From NCBI RefSeq assembly GCF_000422685.1, contig NZ_AUGN01000010.1, positions 62,001 to 126,000 on the forward strand: 64,000 nt of DNA. The letters run 5' to 3'. Within the stretch, counting starts at the first letter, position 1; each line of letters begins with the position of its first letter. The notes under the pieces were generated by a model, which saw only the letters and a list, made by a program, of their open reading frames with translations, did not search any database and was not told the origin of the DNA. Made by a program: the position numbers and the translations under genes. This document shows, one piece after another, positions 1 to 9,317 of the stretch. Origin of the DNA: Flavobacterium gelidilacus DSM 15343. Its GTDB lineage: Bacteria > Bacteroidota > Bacteroidia > Flavobacteriales > Flavobacteriaceae.

Positions 1-1290
1 AAATACCATCAAATAGACCGCGATTTATTCATAAAAAACCGTAAAAAGTTCACTTCACAAATGAAGCCTAACGGAATAGCCGTTTTTAATTCAAACGATA
101 TTTATCCCGTTTCGGCTGATTCTACTTTACCTTTTGCTCAACATAGAGATATATTTTATTTAACCGGTGCAGATCAAGAAGAAAGTATTTTGGTACTTTT
201 TCCTGACGCTCCTTATGAAAATCAACGTGAGATTTTATTTTTAAAAGAAACTAACGATCATATTGCCGTTTGGGAAGGTGAAAAACTGACTAAAGAACGT
301 GCTTTTGAAGTTACTGGAATCAAAAATGTGATTTGGTTGCAAGATTTCGACAAGACATTAAAAGAATTAATGACTTATGCTGATACGATGTACATTAACA
401 CAAATGAACATTATAGAGCAACTATTGAAACTGAAACTCGTGAAGCAAGATTCATTAAAAAATGGAAAGAGAATTATCCAGCTCATAAAGTGGAAAAATC
501 GAATCCAATTATGCAACGCATTCGTTCTGTTAAGGAAAGTGAAGAATTAGATTTGATTCAACAAGCTTGTGATATTACGGAAAAAGGATTCCGAAGAATT
601 TTAAATTTCGTGAAACCAAACGTAATGGAATATGAAATTGAAGCCGAATTTTCACATGAATTCTTAAGAAATCGTTCAAAAGGTTTTGCTTACACACCAA
701 TTATTGCTTCTGGAAACAATGCTAATGTTTTACATTATATTGAAAACAACCAACAATGCAATGCTGGTGATTTAATTTTGTTAGATGTTGGTGCAGAATA
801 TGCCAATTATTCAAGTGATATGAGTAGAACCATTCCAGTTTCTGGAAAATATTCTGAAAGACAAGCTGCTGTTTACAACGCTGTTTTAAGAGTAAAAAAT
901 GATGCTACAAAATTATTAGTTCCAGGTACTTTATGGAAAGAATATCATGTGGAAGTTGGTAAATTAATGACTTCTGAATTATTAGGTTTAGGTTTATTAG
1001 ACAAAGCTGATGTTCAAAATGAAAACAAAGATTGGCCAGCTTATAAGAAATATTTCATGCACGGAACAAGTCACCACATGGGATTAGATACGCATGATTA
1101 TGGTTTATTATACGAACCAATGCAAGCAAATATGGTTTTCACAGTTGAACCAGGAATCTACATTCCAAAAGAAGGTTTTGGAATTCGTTTAGAAGATGAT
1201 GTTGTGATTCAAAGTAAGGGTGAACCATTTAATTTGATGAGAAATATTCCTATTGAGATTGATGAGATTGAGTCGATAATGAATTCGTAA
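1..1290 (+). CDS. pepP: Xaa-Pro aminopeptidase (M24B), 5' end just outside the window
   Basis: Cytosolic metallo-aminopeptidase that removes an N-terminal residue preceding proline. The reading frame is open to base 1: codons before the first in-window ATG (base 61) read KYHQIDRDLFIKNRKKFTSQ, a normal AMP_N start, so the true ATG is probably the codon just before the window. Numbered from that Met, the protein has about 430 residues. It has an N-terminal AMP_N domain (NSNDIYPVSADST; FYLTG) and a C-terminal pita-bread domain. The five metal ligands are visible: Asp of LLDVGAEY (about 263), Asp of SSDMSRT (about 274), His of GTSHHMGLDTHD (about 359), Glu of TVEPGIYIP (about 384) and Glu of RLEDD (about 399). 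A hairpin terminator follows at 1331. Confidence 0.93.
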   Translation, partial: KYHQIDRDLFIKNRKKFTSQMKPNGIAVFNSNDIYPVSADSTLPFAQHRDIFYLTGADQEESILVLFPDAPYENQREILFLKETNDHIAVWEGEKLTKERAFEVTGIKNVIWLQDFDKTLKELMTYADTMYINTNEHYRATIETETREARFIKKWKENYPAHKVEKSNPIMQRIRSVKESEELDLIQQACDITEKGFRRILNFVKPNVMEYEIEAEFSHEFLRNRSKGFAYTPIIASGNNANVLHYIENNQQCNAGDLILLDVGAEYANYSSDMSRTIPVSGKYSERQAAVYNAVLRVKNDATKLLVPGTLWKEYHVEVGKLMTSELLGLGLLDKADVQNENKDWPAYKKYFMHGTSHHMGLDTHDYGLLYEPMQANMVFTVEPGIYIPKEGFGIRLEDDVVIQSKGEPFNLMRNIPIEIDEIESIMNS

Positions 1291-1330
1291 TTTAGATATT
1301 CAGATTTTCGGATTATAGATTTTCAGATAG

Positions 1331-1360
1331 AACGGTTTGCGAAAGTGAGCCGTTTTTTTT
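1331..1360 (+). terminator. Intrinsic terminator after the aminopeptidase gene
   Basis: A 10-bp stem including G-T wobbles (arms 1331-1340 and 1345-1354) closes a GAAA loop and runs directly into eight T residues. It lies 40 bases after the plus-strand stop and one base before the end of the minus-strand AbiH gene. Confidence 0.75.
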
Positions 1361-2588
1361 ATCTATAAATTGGAGGCTTAATATTTATACTTCTATTTTT
1401 CTTAAGTTTTATAGTTTTTTGAAAGCTATTTTTCAAACTATCTTCATTTAATTCAAAAAAACAAAGACGCTTTTTCTTATTCATTTCATCAACAATATTA
1501 CTATCGATAATTGTAAATAAATTATTTAATTTTAAACGATAATCGTCTTCATTATAATAAAAGATATAAATTTTTGAAGTTGCATTTTTATCTCTTTTTA
1601 AAAATTCAAATAAAGAAATTATATAATACTTATCTGATTCATCTAACGAATGTCCAATAATGTAAAAAATAGTTTCTTCTAGATTATTATCATCAATATC
1701 AGGTAATGCAATAAATTCTTGGTTACAATTTTTTATAATTCTTTGATATTTTTTTGTGAATCCATGTGCTTTATTTTTTTTAATTATTTCAGGCACATTA
1801 CTTATATCTAATGTTAAATTATTTGAAATAATATTACCATGCAAATAAACAACATCAGTTTTTTTATAATTATATAAGTTTTCAATTGTTTGAGTATAAT
1901 TGAAAGTATAAATCTTATCCAATAAATCAAATGGAATAGTTAAATTAGTTTTTCGTTTTGTTGAAATAGGTAATACTATATTTTCAAGATATAATTTAAA
2001 TAATGTAATAAATTCATCTAATGAAAGTCTTAATTCTTCTAATACAGAAACAATATCAATTTTTTTATCTCTCTTATTCAATCGATTTGAATCTAAAAAA
2101 TAGCCAACTTTACTATAACCATTCATTCTTAAAATTTCAAATTCTTTAATTTTAAAATAAGTAAAAGAAGTCTCATCTTCTAATGAATTCATTATATTCT
2201 CTTCAATTAAATGCCTATTAACATCATTAATTACATCGTCTAGTAGATTCAAAACATTTTCAATTTCATTTTCAAAATCAATCCAAGTATTTAAATCATT
2301 AACTGTTTTGAAATGCTTATACCATTTGTTTTTTGTTAATAAATCTTTTATTTCAATTACTTTATTAATTTCAAATTCAATTTTTTTAGTATTGTAATTT
2401 TCAATGATAGAATTGTAATCGAAGAAATACTTTTCTTTAAATATTTTTCCAAAAAATTCATCAAAAGGAACTTTATGATGAAAATTATTTTCTTCTATTG
2501 TTTTCATTACAGCCATAAAATGACCATATTTTGTTGGCAAATGATGAAATAAATCAAAACCGTTTCCTGTAATTAATATTTTACTCAT
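1359..2588 (-). CDS. AbiH-like abortive phage infection protein
   Basis: Probable phage-defence protein of the AbiH family, whose mechanism is not known. The 409-residue protein opens with the family hallmark, ILITGNGFDLFHHLPTKY (GNGFD at 8-12). It has the mid-protein motif KIYTFNYTQTIENLY followed by VVYLHGN, and near the C-terminus FYIIGHSLDESDKYYI. The length is typical. There is no signal peptide or membrane segment. It stands alone: no toxin, antitoxin, restriction or integrase gene is next to it, and its neighbours are housekeeping genes. It looks even more AT-rich than they do and carries long poly-Lys/Asn stretches, which would fit acquisition by transfer. A minus-strand -7 box lies just upstream. 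The family call is firm; antiphage activity in this host is inferred. Confidence 0.88.
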   Translation of the reverse strand: MSKILITGNGFDLFHHLPTKYGHFMAVMKTIEENNFHHKVPFDEFFGKIFKEKYFFDYNSIIENYNTKKIEFEINKVIEIKDLLTKNKWYKHFKTVNDLNTWIDFENEIENVLNLLDDVINDVNRHLIEENIMNSLEDETSFTYFKIKEFEILRMNGYSKVGYFLDSNRLNKRDKKIDIVSVLEELRLSLDEFITLFKLYLENIVLPISTKRKTNLTIPFDLLDKIYTFNYTQTIENLYNYKKTDVVYLHGNIISNNLTLDISNVPEIIKKNKAHGFTKKYQRIIKNCNQEFIALPDIDDNNLEETIFYIIGHSLDESDKYYIISLFEFLKRDKNATSKIYIFYYNEDDYRLKLNNLFTIIDSNIVDEMNKKKRLCFFELNEDSLKNSFQKTIKLKKNRSINIKPPIYR

Positions 2589-2608
2589 AATGTTAAAAAT
2601 GCTTTTCT

Positions 2609-2616
2609 CAAAGATA
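2609..2616 (-). promoter_or_regulatory. -7 promoter box for the AbiH-like gene
   Basis: On the minus strand this reads TATCTTTG, a match to the Bacteroidota TAnnTTTG box, 20 bases before the AbiH ATG. No clear -33 TTTG was found at the usual spacing. Confidence 0.45.
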
Positions 2617-2653
2617 AGTAATTTCTTTATAAAATCGAACTCGATGAAATGAG

Positions 2654-2677
2654 ATTCTGAATCAAGTTCAGAATGAC
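2654..2677. repeat. REP-like inverted repeat
   Basis: Perfect 8-bp inverted repeat (arm ATTCTGAA at 2654-2661, arm TTCAGAAT at 2667-2674) around a TCAAG loop, followed by GAC. It resembles the dispersed CTGAA-xCAAG-TTCAG palindromes often found between genes in bacterial genomes. Only one copy is in this window, so its repeat status here is inferred. Confidence 0.5.
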
Positions 2678-2692
2678 AGTATTGTGAAAAAC

Positions 2693-2747
2693 CTTTGCGA
2701 ACTTTGCGAAAAACTTTGCCTCTTTGCGGTTAAAATATCTACTTTTG
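2693..2747 (+). promoter_or_regulatory. CTTTGC[G/C] repeat array feeding a -7 box
   Basis: Four copies of CTTTGC[G/C] start at 2693, 2702, 2714 and 2722. They are followed by TACTTTTG at 2740-2747, a perfect TAnnTTTG box, 20 bases before the TTG start of the alpha/beta hydrolase. The TTTG of the third copy (2715-2718) is 21 bases upstream of the -7 box, a plausible -33 spacing. The array may therefore provide the promoter for the next gene. Confidence 0.5.
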
Positions 2748-2766
2748 TACTAAATAAAATTCTCCC

Positions 2767-3549
2767 TTGAAACAAACCCTTTACAAAAACACCAAAATCG
2801 CTTATTCTGAAACCGGAAAAGGAACAACTGTAGTTTTATTGCATGGTTTTTTAGAAAATTCAACTATGTGGAATGCTCATGTTGAGGAATTGGCTAAACG
2901 CAATCGTGTGGTTTGTATTGATTTATTAGGTCATGGTCAAACCGATTGTTTGGGATATGTGCATTCGATGGAAGACCAAGCGGATATGATTCATCATGTT
3001 TTACATGAGTTAAAAATTAGAAAAGCAGTTTTAGTTGGTCATTCAATGGGTGGTTATATTGCTTTGGCTTTTGCAGAATTATATCCGGAAATGATGAAAG
3101 GTTTGGTACTTTTAAATTCGACTTCAAGAGCTGATTCTGACGAACGAAAAGCAAATCGAGATAGAGCTGTTTTGGCTGTAAAACAAAACTATACTGCTTT
3201 CATAAGAATGTCTATTGCCAATTTGTTCAGTGAAAACAACAGAGAGCTTTTAAACGATGATATTGAACTTGTACGCAAAGAAGCTTTAAAAACTCCATTA
3301 CAAGGAATTGTAGCGGCTTTAGAAGGAATGAAAGTTAGAAATGACAGAGAAGTTATTCTGCATTTTGCTACATATCCAATCTTATTAATTCTTGGTAAAC
3401 AAGACCCGGTTTTGAATTACAAAGAAAATATAACTCAAATAGAAAATACAAAAGTAGAATTAGTCACTTTTGATGATGGCCACATGAGTTATATTGAAAA
3501 TAGAGAAGAATTGACTAAAGTCCTCCAATATTTTTTGAAAAAAACATAA
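2767..3549 (+). CDS. Alpha/beta hydrolase fold protein (TTG start)
   Basis: Probably cytosolic esterase or hydrolase of the MenH/BioH-like single-domain type; substrate unknown. In 260 residues it shows the oxyanion motif LLHGFLEN (25-32), the nucleophile elbow GHSMGG with Ser93, an acid Asp213 in GKQDPV, and His239 in DDGHMSY. The start is TTG at 2767: an in-frame TAA lies at 2755-2757 and the first in-frame ATG would remove the oxyanion loop. A repeat-derived promoter lies just upstream and a bidirectional terminator follows. It is a lone gene, so context does not reveal the substrate. Confidence 0.85.
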   Translation: MKQTLYKNTKIAYSETGKGTTVVLLHGFLENSTMWNAHVEELAKRNRVVCIDLLGHGQTDCLGYVHSMEDQADMIHHVLHELKIRKAVLVGHSMGGYIALAFAELYPEMMKGLVLLNSTSRADSDERKANRDRAVLAVKQNYTAFIRMSIANLFSENNRELLNDDIELVRKEALKTPLQGIVAALEGMKVRNDREVILHFATYPILLILGKQDPVLNYKENITQIENTKVELVTFDDGHMSYIENREELTKVLQYFLKKT

Positions 3550-3551
3550 AA

Positions 3552-3587
3552 AAACTGAAATCAAATTGACTTCAGTTTAATTTTTTT
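3552..3587. terminator. Bidirectional terminator
   Basis: An 8-bp stem (AAACTGAA at 3552-3559, TTCAGTTT at 3571-3578) with T-rich sequence after it on both strands. It lies between the convergent hydrolase (plus) and small lipoprotein (minus) genes and can serve both. Confidence 0.6.
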
Positions 3588-3591
3588 ATTT

Positions 3592-3978
3592 TTAAATTTT
3601 TATTCTCGAAATTTCTTGTCCTGTAGGATATTTGATGGCAATATCATCTTCCGCAGTTATAAAAATCTCTAAAGGTTTATAAGCTGTCACTGTTGTAAAA
3701 CTTCCTTTGTTAGAAGCATCTGTTTCTAATTGTCCTAAATTTAAAAGTCCATTTGCTTCAGTTTGCATCCAAACTATGTAAGCTTTTCTTGGAGGTGTTA
3801 ATCGCTCAGGAGAAGTTAAATATTTTGATCTTAAATTAATTTCCTTGTTTTCATTATTGTCTTTGCTAATTTTTACTGAAATTTCAGCTGCAGGAGCAAC
3901 ATTAGAAACTGGAAAATTCATTTTTGATGCACATGATACAAATAGTATCACAGTACATAATAGTATTATTTTTTTCAT
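3592..3978 (-). CDS. Small predicted lipoprotein, function unknown
   Basis: A 128-residue protein with a lipoprotein signal peptide (MKKIILLCTVILFVSCASK; lipobox LFVSC, Cys16). The mature part is one small beta-rich domain. It contains PPRKAYIVWMQTE, NLGQLETDAS, FTTVTAYKPLEIFITAEDD and YPTGQEISRIKI. The 'xYxVWxxTe...NLGQL...FeIfITAE' pattern resembles the C-terminal domain of anti-sigma-K-like proteins, but no anti-sigma helix or transmembrane anchor is present, so I do not assign that role. Probably anchored on the periplasmic side of a membrane. It stands alone and ends in the shared terminator. Confidence 0.7.
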   Translation of the reverse strand: MKKIILLCTVILFVSCASKMNFPVSNVAPAAEISVKISKDNNENKEINLRSKYLTSPERLTPPRKAYIVWMQTEANGLLNLGQLETDASNKGSFTTVTAYKPLEIFITAEDDIAIKYPTGQEISRIKI

Positions 3979-4134
3979 ATATAATTTTTTTATTATACAG
4001 TTAATTTACAAAAAAAAAGCGAGATATACAAATCATCCTTTTTGCTTAAATAGCAACTTTTAACGATGAAATGTGATTTAAGTTAAAGAAAGAAACCATA
4101 TGAATAAGGTCATATTAGGTTTTTTGAGTTTTAC

Positions 4135-4977
4135 TTAACCCTTATACTGTTTAACTTCAATAATATTATAAGGCAATGAGAATTCGTTTTCGGTTAACGC
4201 ATCTAATACGTTTTTCATCACTTGTGTTCGAATCGCTAAATGATAACTTTTTGATGAACTTTTAAAAGTATCTAACCAAAAAAGCACTTTTAAATTAATT
4301 GTACTTGCTGCAAACTCATCGATAACAACAGTTGGCTTTTTTGCACCAAGTAAAACACCGTCTGTCTTGGAAACTGATTCTATTATTACTTGAATCGCAT
4401 TTGAAAGATCACTTGAATAATCTAATCCTAACATAAATTCATTTCGTAAAAAACCATCTATTGTGTAATTAATTAAAGGTGATTTTAATATTTGAGAATT
4501 AGGCACAAAAACATCTTTTCCATCCGTTGTTTTTATAATAGTTTCTCTGATTCTGAGCTCTTTTACATAACCAATAACTTTTTCACTTTCAATTAAGTCG
4601 TTTTCTTTAAACGGACTTTTAAATGCCAAAATAATTCCAGCTAAGAAATTTTCTCCAATATCTTTAAAGGCAAAACCAATTACAAAGGTTAAAATTCCGG
4701 CTCCAGCTAATATTTTAGAGGTAATTCCCTGAAAACCTATAAAGTCCAAAAAAATTACAATTGTAATAGTTTTAATAATTCCAGAAATAATTTGTGCTAT
4801 AAAAAGTCCAGAAAGTGTATTTTTAACCTTTGATTTAATTTTATTCTGAGTGAATTTTTTTCCAAAATTAGCAATTGAAAATCCAACAAGTAAAACAACA
4901 AGACCAATTAAAAAAGCTGGTGCATTTTGCAAAATTGTATCGTAATAAAACTGTATTTTCTCAATTAACTTATCCAT
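4135..4977 (-). CDS. MscS-family small-conductance mechanosensitive channel
   Basis: Inner-membrane channel that opens on membrane tension to release solutes during osmotic downshock. In 280 residues: an N-terminal stretch with TM1 at about 18-35 and TM2 at about 60-80, then the amphipathic pore helix TM3 (LAGAGILTFVIGFAFKDIGE, about 89-108, rich in Gly and Ala). The cytosolic MscS beta domain follows (GYVKELRIRETIIKTTDG; VFVPNSQILKSPLINYT). Length matches the minimal MscS architecture. It starts 9 bases after the AddB-like gene and is probably co-transcribed with it, though no functional link is obvious. Confidence 0.9.
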   Translation of the reverse strand: MDKLIEKIQFYYDTILQNAPAFLIGLVVLLVGFSIANFGKKFTQNKIKSKVKNTLSGLFIAQIISGIIKTITIVIFLDFIGFQGITSKILAGAGILTFVIGFAFKDIGENFLAGIILAFKSPFKENDLIESEKVIGYVKELRIRETIIKTTDGKDVFVPNSQILKSPLINYTIDGFLRNEFMLGLDYSSDLSNAIQVIIESVSKTDGVLLGAKKPTVVIDEFAASTINLKVLFWLDTFKSSSKSYHLAIRTQVMKNVLDALTENEFSLPYNIIEVKQYKG

Positions 4978-4986
4978 AAATCTGTA

Positions 4987-7770
4987 TTACAAAGTTTCTT
5001 CAAAAGGAATTTCTGGGTTTAGAATTTCTTGTATTAAAGATACTAATTCTATTTTAAATGAATCAATAGTATGAGTTGTAATATCAGAATCGCTGTTTTT
5101 TCCTTTTCCAAAGCCAAAAGGCATAAATCCGGCTTTCATGTTTTTGAAAGAAATAATTCCGGCTTCAACTGAATATTCTTTGTATTCAGTTTGATTTTCA
5201 AACATCAAAGCATAACAAAGCAATTGAATGATTTTATCATATTTAATATCAGAAGACAAAACGGTGAAATCATCTACTTTTAAGCTACTTGCCAATACTT
5301 TTCCGGTTTTGTAATCGATGATTCGGATTTTGTTGTCTCTTAATTCAATTCTATCAACGTTTCCGGCAATTGTTATTTCATAAGGCAACTTTTTGTCTAC
5401 AATTTTACCTTCTAAAGTATGTTCTAAAAATAAAATTTTAATGGCAGAACCTTCCTCGATGTCTTTCTTTTCCATTTTTAGAAATTGCTCTACGTTTTGT
5501 TTAGCAACTTCGAAAGCTAAAAGGTTTTTTCCTTTTTTGATTTCACCTTCTTTGTAAATTTCTTTGAATTGTTTTATGGTTTCGGTTTCAACCAAATTTA
5601 ACATTGTATCAATATCATTTACTGATAAATATTTTCCGACAAAAGGTTCGTATAAATATTTTAATGTTTCGTGAATTACAGTTCCTAAAGTATTTACTGC
5701 AATATTTTCTTCTACTTCATCAATTTCTCTAATGCGTAAAATTCGTTGAGTATAAAACTGAATCGGATTTCGAATATAACTTGTCAAAGATGATGGCGAA
5801 AACCCTTTTCCGGTTGCAATGTCTTGTAATCTTTCTAAAACAGCATCTGTTTTTTCTATTTTTATTGGTTCGTAAGCCAAACTTGGTAAATGAGCGTTGT
5901 ATATTGTGTTTTTCTTAATGTGATGTGGGAAATCGATTTCTAATTGGGTTAAAAAACGACTTTTTTCACCAGCGTCAATTCCGTCTGAATTTTCAGAATT
6001 ATAAAGCAAGTAAATATTTTTGGCTCGATACAATAAATGATAAAAGTGATAACTATAAATCGCATCTTTTTCTCTGAAAGTTGGCAATCCTAATTCGCGT
6101 TTAATATCATAAGGAATAAACGAATTTGAACTTTTTCCAGAAGGAAATTTACCTTCATTAACTGATGTTATGATTACATTTTCAAAATCTAAAACACGAC
6201 TTTCTAAAACTCCCATTACTTGCAAACCAGACAAAGGTTTTCCTTCAAAAGAGACTTCAGCTAAATCCACTACATTTTTATAAATAGAAAACAAACTTGA
6301 AAGTGAAGTTATGCTTTGGTATTTTTCAATAAAGGTGGCAATTCGGTTTAAAACTTGGTAAATAGAATGTAAGAAAGCTTTTGCGATTATATCTTCTTGA
6401 TTATCATTCGTTAAACGAGATTTTATCGTCAGTAAAACTTGAGTTAATTTGCTGATAATTTCAGAAGCATCATCATTCCATTTTGAAAAAATTAGTTCAA
6501 ATAATGGATTATCATCATTGGTTTTGTGTTCTTCATACAACTCAAATAACTTATCATTAGAAAAGAAAGTAAAGTTGTTGTATTTGATTACATGTTCTAC
6601 TTTTTTGGCATCACTATAAGGCTCAATTAAAGAGTGATTCAGTATATCTAAAACTTCTTTGTAATATAAAGTGTACTGTCTCTCGTTTCGTTGTTTTGCG
6701 TTAGTATGAAGTTTAAAAATTTTGGAAATCAACAATTGAGCTGGATTATTTTTACTTGGATAACCCATTGTAATATTTAAACTTTCGACAGTTTCAGGTA
6801 AATTATATAAAACTGGAAGCAATAAATTTTCATCACCTAAAACAATAGCTGTATTTTGTAAATCAGGATTATTAGCTTGAAGTTCTTCCATAAGATTTCC
6901 AACAATTTTGGTTTGCCCAACGGTTTTTGGTGTTCCAATTATTTGGATGTTTTTTTCTTGTTGAAAATGCGTGTCAATCCATTTAAAAGATTGATTAGCA
7001 TATTGTTTCCATTCTCTTTTATATTTTCTGATAAATAAACCCGCATCATGAAATGGATCTTTTAAAATGGTGTAATCAATATCCCAATACACTAAGGCTT
7101 TTTCATGAAGCATTAAGTGTTGAAAAATTCGTTCTTCAGCCTGATTTAAAGCGTTAAAACCAGCAAAAACAATTTTGTTTGATTTGGAAATCTCTTTGGT
7201 AAAAGCTTCTAAATTATTTATTGATTCACGATATAGCAAACCCTGATAACCAATTCCTTTCTCTAAAAGATACTTGTAGAATAAATTATAATAGTGAGGT
7301 AATTTATCCCAAAACTCTAAAGTAGCATCAATTAATTTTGTGGTTTGATTTAGTTCTAAATCCCATCTTTTTAAAGCTTCCACATCTTTTAAGTAGGAAA
7401 AAACGTGTTTTTGATCTAACAAATAACGATCAATTTCATTAAAGTCCTGAATAAGTGTTTTTGCCCAATAAGAAAAGGTTTCAAAGTCTTGAATATCTTT
7501 TTTTTCGGTTATTGAAGAATAGACATTATAGAATTCGAATAACACTTCCATAGAGTCGATAGTTCGCAAACCTGATATATCTTGAATAAATTCTTCTATA
7601 CTAACTATATTAGGTGTAAAGATTGGCTTAGAGAGTTTTGATTGAATGTTTTCAATTAAAAATACTCTTGCTCTTTTACTGGGTAGAACTATGGTGATAT
7701 CAGATAAATTATCAGGAAACTGATTGATTAATTCATCTGTTAGTTTACTTAGGAATGTTGAATTGTTCAT
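4987..7770 (-). CDS. AddB-like PD-(D/E)XK nuclease of double-strand-break repair
   Basis: Probable partner of the AddA-like protein in a RecBCD-equivalent end-resection complex. In 927 residues: an inactivated helicase-like N-terminus (ITIVLPSKRARVFLIENI, about 26-43), a long helical middle, and a C-terminal RecB-type nuclease domain with Asp806 (NVDRIE) and Asp819-Tyr-Lys821 (IIDYKTG). In classical AddB a four-cysteine Fe-S cluster brackets the nuclease. Here the motif before the nuclease reads LTSYIRNPIQFYTQRIL, with Asn where the first Cys would be, and I see almost no cysteines in the C-terminal region. An Fe-S staple is therefore unlikely. The gene overlaps nothing and is followed 9 bases later by mscS. 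Confidence 0.85.
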   Translation of the reverse strand: MNNSTFLSKLTDELINQFPDNLSDITIVLPSKRARVFLIENIQSKLSKPIFTPNIVSIEEFIQDISGLRTIDSMEVLFEFYNVYSSITEKKDIQDFETFSYWAKTLIQDFNEIDRYLLDQKHVFSYLKDVEALKRWDLELNQTTKLIDATLEFWDKLPHYYNLFYKYLLEKGIGYQGLLYRESINNLEAFTKEISKSNKIVFAGFNALNQAEERIFQHLMLHEKALVYWDIDYTILKDPFHDAGLFIRKYKREWKQYANQSFKWIDTHFQQEKNIQIIGTPKTVGQTKIVGNLMEELQANNPDLQNTAIVLGDENLLLPVLYNLPETVESLNITMGYPSKNNPAQLLISKIFKLHTNAKQRNERQYTLYYKEVLDILNHSLIEPYSDAKKVEHVIKYNNFTFFSNDKLFELYEEHKTNDDNPLFELIFSKWNDDASEIISKLTQVLLTIKSRLTNDNQEDIIAKAFLHSIYQVLNRIATFIEKYQSITSLSSLFSIYKNVVDLAEVSFEGKPLSGLQVMGVLESRVLDFENVIITSVNEGKFPSGKSSNSFIPYDIKRELGLPTFREKDAIYSYHFYHLLYRAKNIYLLYNSENSDGIDAGEKSRFLTQLEIDFPHHIKKNTIYNAHLPSLAYEPIKIEKTDAVLERLQDIATGKGFSPSSLTSYIRNPIQFYTQRILRIREIDEVEENIAVNTLGTVIHETLKYLYEPFVGKYLSVNDIDTMLNLVETETIKQFKEIYKEGEIKKGKNLLAFEVAKQNVEQFLKMEKKDIEEGSAIKILFLEHTLEGKIVDKKLPYEITIAGNVDRIELRDNKIRIIDYKTGKVLASSLKVDDFTVLSSDIKYDKIIQLLCYALMFENQTEYKEYSVEAGIISFKNMKAGFMPFGFGKGKNSDSDITTHTIDSFKIELVSLIQEILNPEIPFEETL

Positions 7771-7786
7771 ATAGTATAAAAATAAA

Positions 7787-7814
7787 AAAACGCCCCGAAT
7801 AAACGAGGCGTTTT
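7787..7814 (-). terminator. Terminator of the OmpA/TSP3 gene
   Basis: An 8-bp stem (AAAACGCC at 7787-7794, GGCGTTTT at 7807-7814), GC-rich inside, with a long T run following on the minus strand. It sits 24 bases after the ompA-like stop and before the AddB-like gene. Confidence 0.85.
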
Positions 7815-7837
7815 CTTAAAAATATTTTGGAATTAAA

Positions 7838-9241
7838 TTATTTTACTAATTTAACTTCAACTCTTCTGTTGTTAGCTTTACCAGCTCTAGTTTTGTTAGT
7901 GTCAATTGGGTATTTTTCACCAAAACCTGTAGAAGTTAATCTGCTTGCGTCAATTCCATTCTCAATTAAGTAAGCTTTTACAGCTTCTGCTCTTGAGCTA
8001 GATAACACTTGATTAGTTTCTTCACTACCATCACTATCAGTATGTCCTTCTAAAGAGAATTTAGAATTTGGATACTCTTTTAAGATAGCAGTAATAGCTT
8101 GTAAAACTGGGAAAGTTTGTTGTTGGAAAGTAGATTTACCTGAATCAAATAAGATTGTTTTAGCATAATCATTTAATTGTTTCATAGTAGCTTCTGATAC
8201 TTCAGGACATCCATTATTAGCAACAGTTCCTTTTACAGTAGGACATTTGTCATCTTTATCTGCAACACCATCTCCATCTGTATCTGGCCATGGACAACCT
8301 GCGTTATCTTTTGGTCCTTTAACTTCTGGACATTTATCTACATTGTCAGCTACACCGTCTCCGTCTGTATCAGGACAACCTTTCATCATTTTTGAACCTT
8401 TAACGTCTGGACAAGCATCTTCTGAATCGATGATTCCATCTCCGTCTCTATCTGGACATCCGTTTAATTCTTTTAAACCTGCAACTTCTGGACAAGCATC
8501 AGCAGAATCCATAATACCATCTTTATCAGTATCAGGACATCCGTTGAATTCTTTTAAACCTGCAACTTCTGGACAAGCATCATCTTTGTCATATATTCCA
8601 TCACCGTCAGTATCTTTACCTCCAAATTTGAAAGTAAGACCTGCGAAATGCTGCATGTGAGAAGCAACATCAACATTTGGTGTTCTAGTGTCATCAAATG
8701 AATGTTTGTAAGTAGATTGTAATGATAAACCAACATTGTCAGTAAACCAAAAGTTTATTCCTAAACCTCCATTAACTGTTCCTGCAGAAGCATCACCCAT
8801 CCAAGTATAACCTCCACCAACGTGAGCGAATGGATCAAATACTTTAGATTTAATCATTTCCATAAAGCTATATTTAATAGCTAAATCTCCAGCATAATAA
8901 GATAAATCACCAGGGTTAGTAACTACGTGAGAGTTAACTGTACCAGGTACTTTAGTAACGAATCTATCAATTTTGTTAACAGAACCTGTTAAACCAATAG
9001 AAAAACTGTTTCCAACATGCTTAGAAACTCCAATATAAGAAACCGATGGAAGAATGTTCCAGTGATCTTGTACATTGAAATATTCAGCAATTTGATGTTC
9101 AAACTTCTCCGATGCACTGAATTTTGTGTCAACTGCGTTCACACCAAAAGACACTGCCCATGGATTGTTGCTGTCTTGTGCTTGTGTTGCTAAACCAGCA
9201 AACATTAAAGCCACAGCAAATAATTTGTTAAGATGTTTCAT
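7838..9241 (-). CDS. OmpA-family outer-membrane protein with thrombospondin type 3 repeats
   Basis: Abundant-type outer-membrane protein tying the envelope to peptidoglycan. Order in 467 residues: signal peptide (1-21, ending ATQAQ); beta-barrel (about 27-207); five TSP3 calcium-binding repeats (about 209-346, each with a DxDxDG loop and a CP pair); an OmpA peptidoglycan-binding domain (about 355-467). The last contains [19 protein letters not shown] and [14 protein letters not shown] and ends [11 protein letters not shown]. It has its own strong promoter with both -33 and -7 boxes and its own terminator, so it is monocistronic and probably highly expressed. It is flanked by AddA/kbl and AddB genes, apparently by chance. 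Confidence 0.93.
   Translation of the reverse strand: MKHLNKLFAVALMFAGLATQAQDSNNPWAVSFGVNAVDTKFSASEKFEHQIAEYFNVQDHWNILPSVSYIGVSKHVGNSFSIGLTGSVNKIDRFVTKVPGTVNSHVVTNPGDLSYYAGDLAIKYSFMEMIKSKVFDPFAHVGGGYTWMGDASAGTVNGGLGINFWFTDNVGLSLQSTYKHSFDDTRTPNVDVASHMQHFAGLTFKFGGKDTDGDGIYDKDDACPEVAGLKEFNGCPDTDKDGIMDSADACPEVAGLKELNGCPDRDGDGIIDSEDACPDVKGSKMMKGCPDTDGDGVADNVDKCPEVKGPKDNAGCPWPDTDGDGVADKDDKCPTVKGTVANNGCPEVSEATMKQLNDYAKTILFDSGKSTFQQQTFPVLQAITAILKEYPNSKFSLEGHTDSDGSEETNQVLSSSRAEAVKAYLIENGIDASRLTSTGFGEKYPIDTNKTRAGKANNRRVEVKLVK
8204..8617 (-). repeat. Internal tandem repeats encoding five TSP3 units
   Basis: Codons 209-346 of the OmpA-like gene form five units of about 25-30 codons. Some neighbours are nearly identical at DNA level; for example the block encoding [10 protein letters not shown][FL]NGCPD occurs twice in a row. 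Repeat number could change by recombination. Confidence 0.8.
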
Positions 9242-9286
9242 ACTTTTTTTTAATTTTAATTTTAATTACAACCTATATAATTTAGA

Positions 9287-9317
9287 CAAATTTAACACGA
9301 TTATTTATATCTGCAAA
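9287..9317 (-). promoter_or_regulatory. Promoter of the OmpA/TSP3 gene
   Basis: Minus-strand TTTG (9314-9317), 19 bases, then TAAATTTG (9287-9294): an exact fit to the Bacteroidota -33/-7 consensus. The -7 box is 46 bases before the ATG. A perfect 16-bp palindrome (9339-9354, core ACACGTGT) lies just upstream and could be an operator or a weak kbl terminator. Confidence 0.75.

Noticed and set aside
8247..8660. Plus-strand frame of 137 codons opposite the TSP3 repeats
   Set aside because: It is Ser/Pro-rich repeat antisense to DxDxDG codons; the minus strand has an unambiguous OmpA/TSP3 protein.
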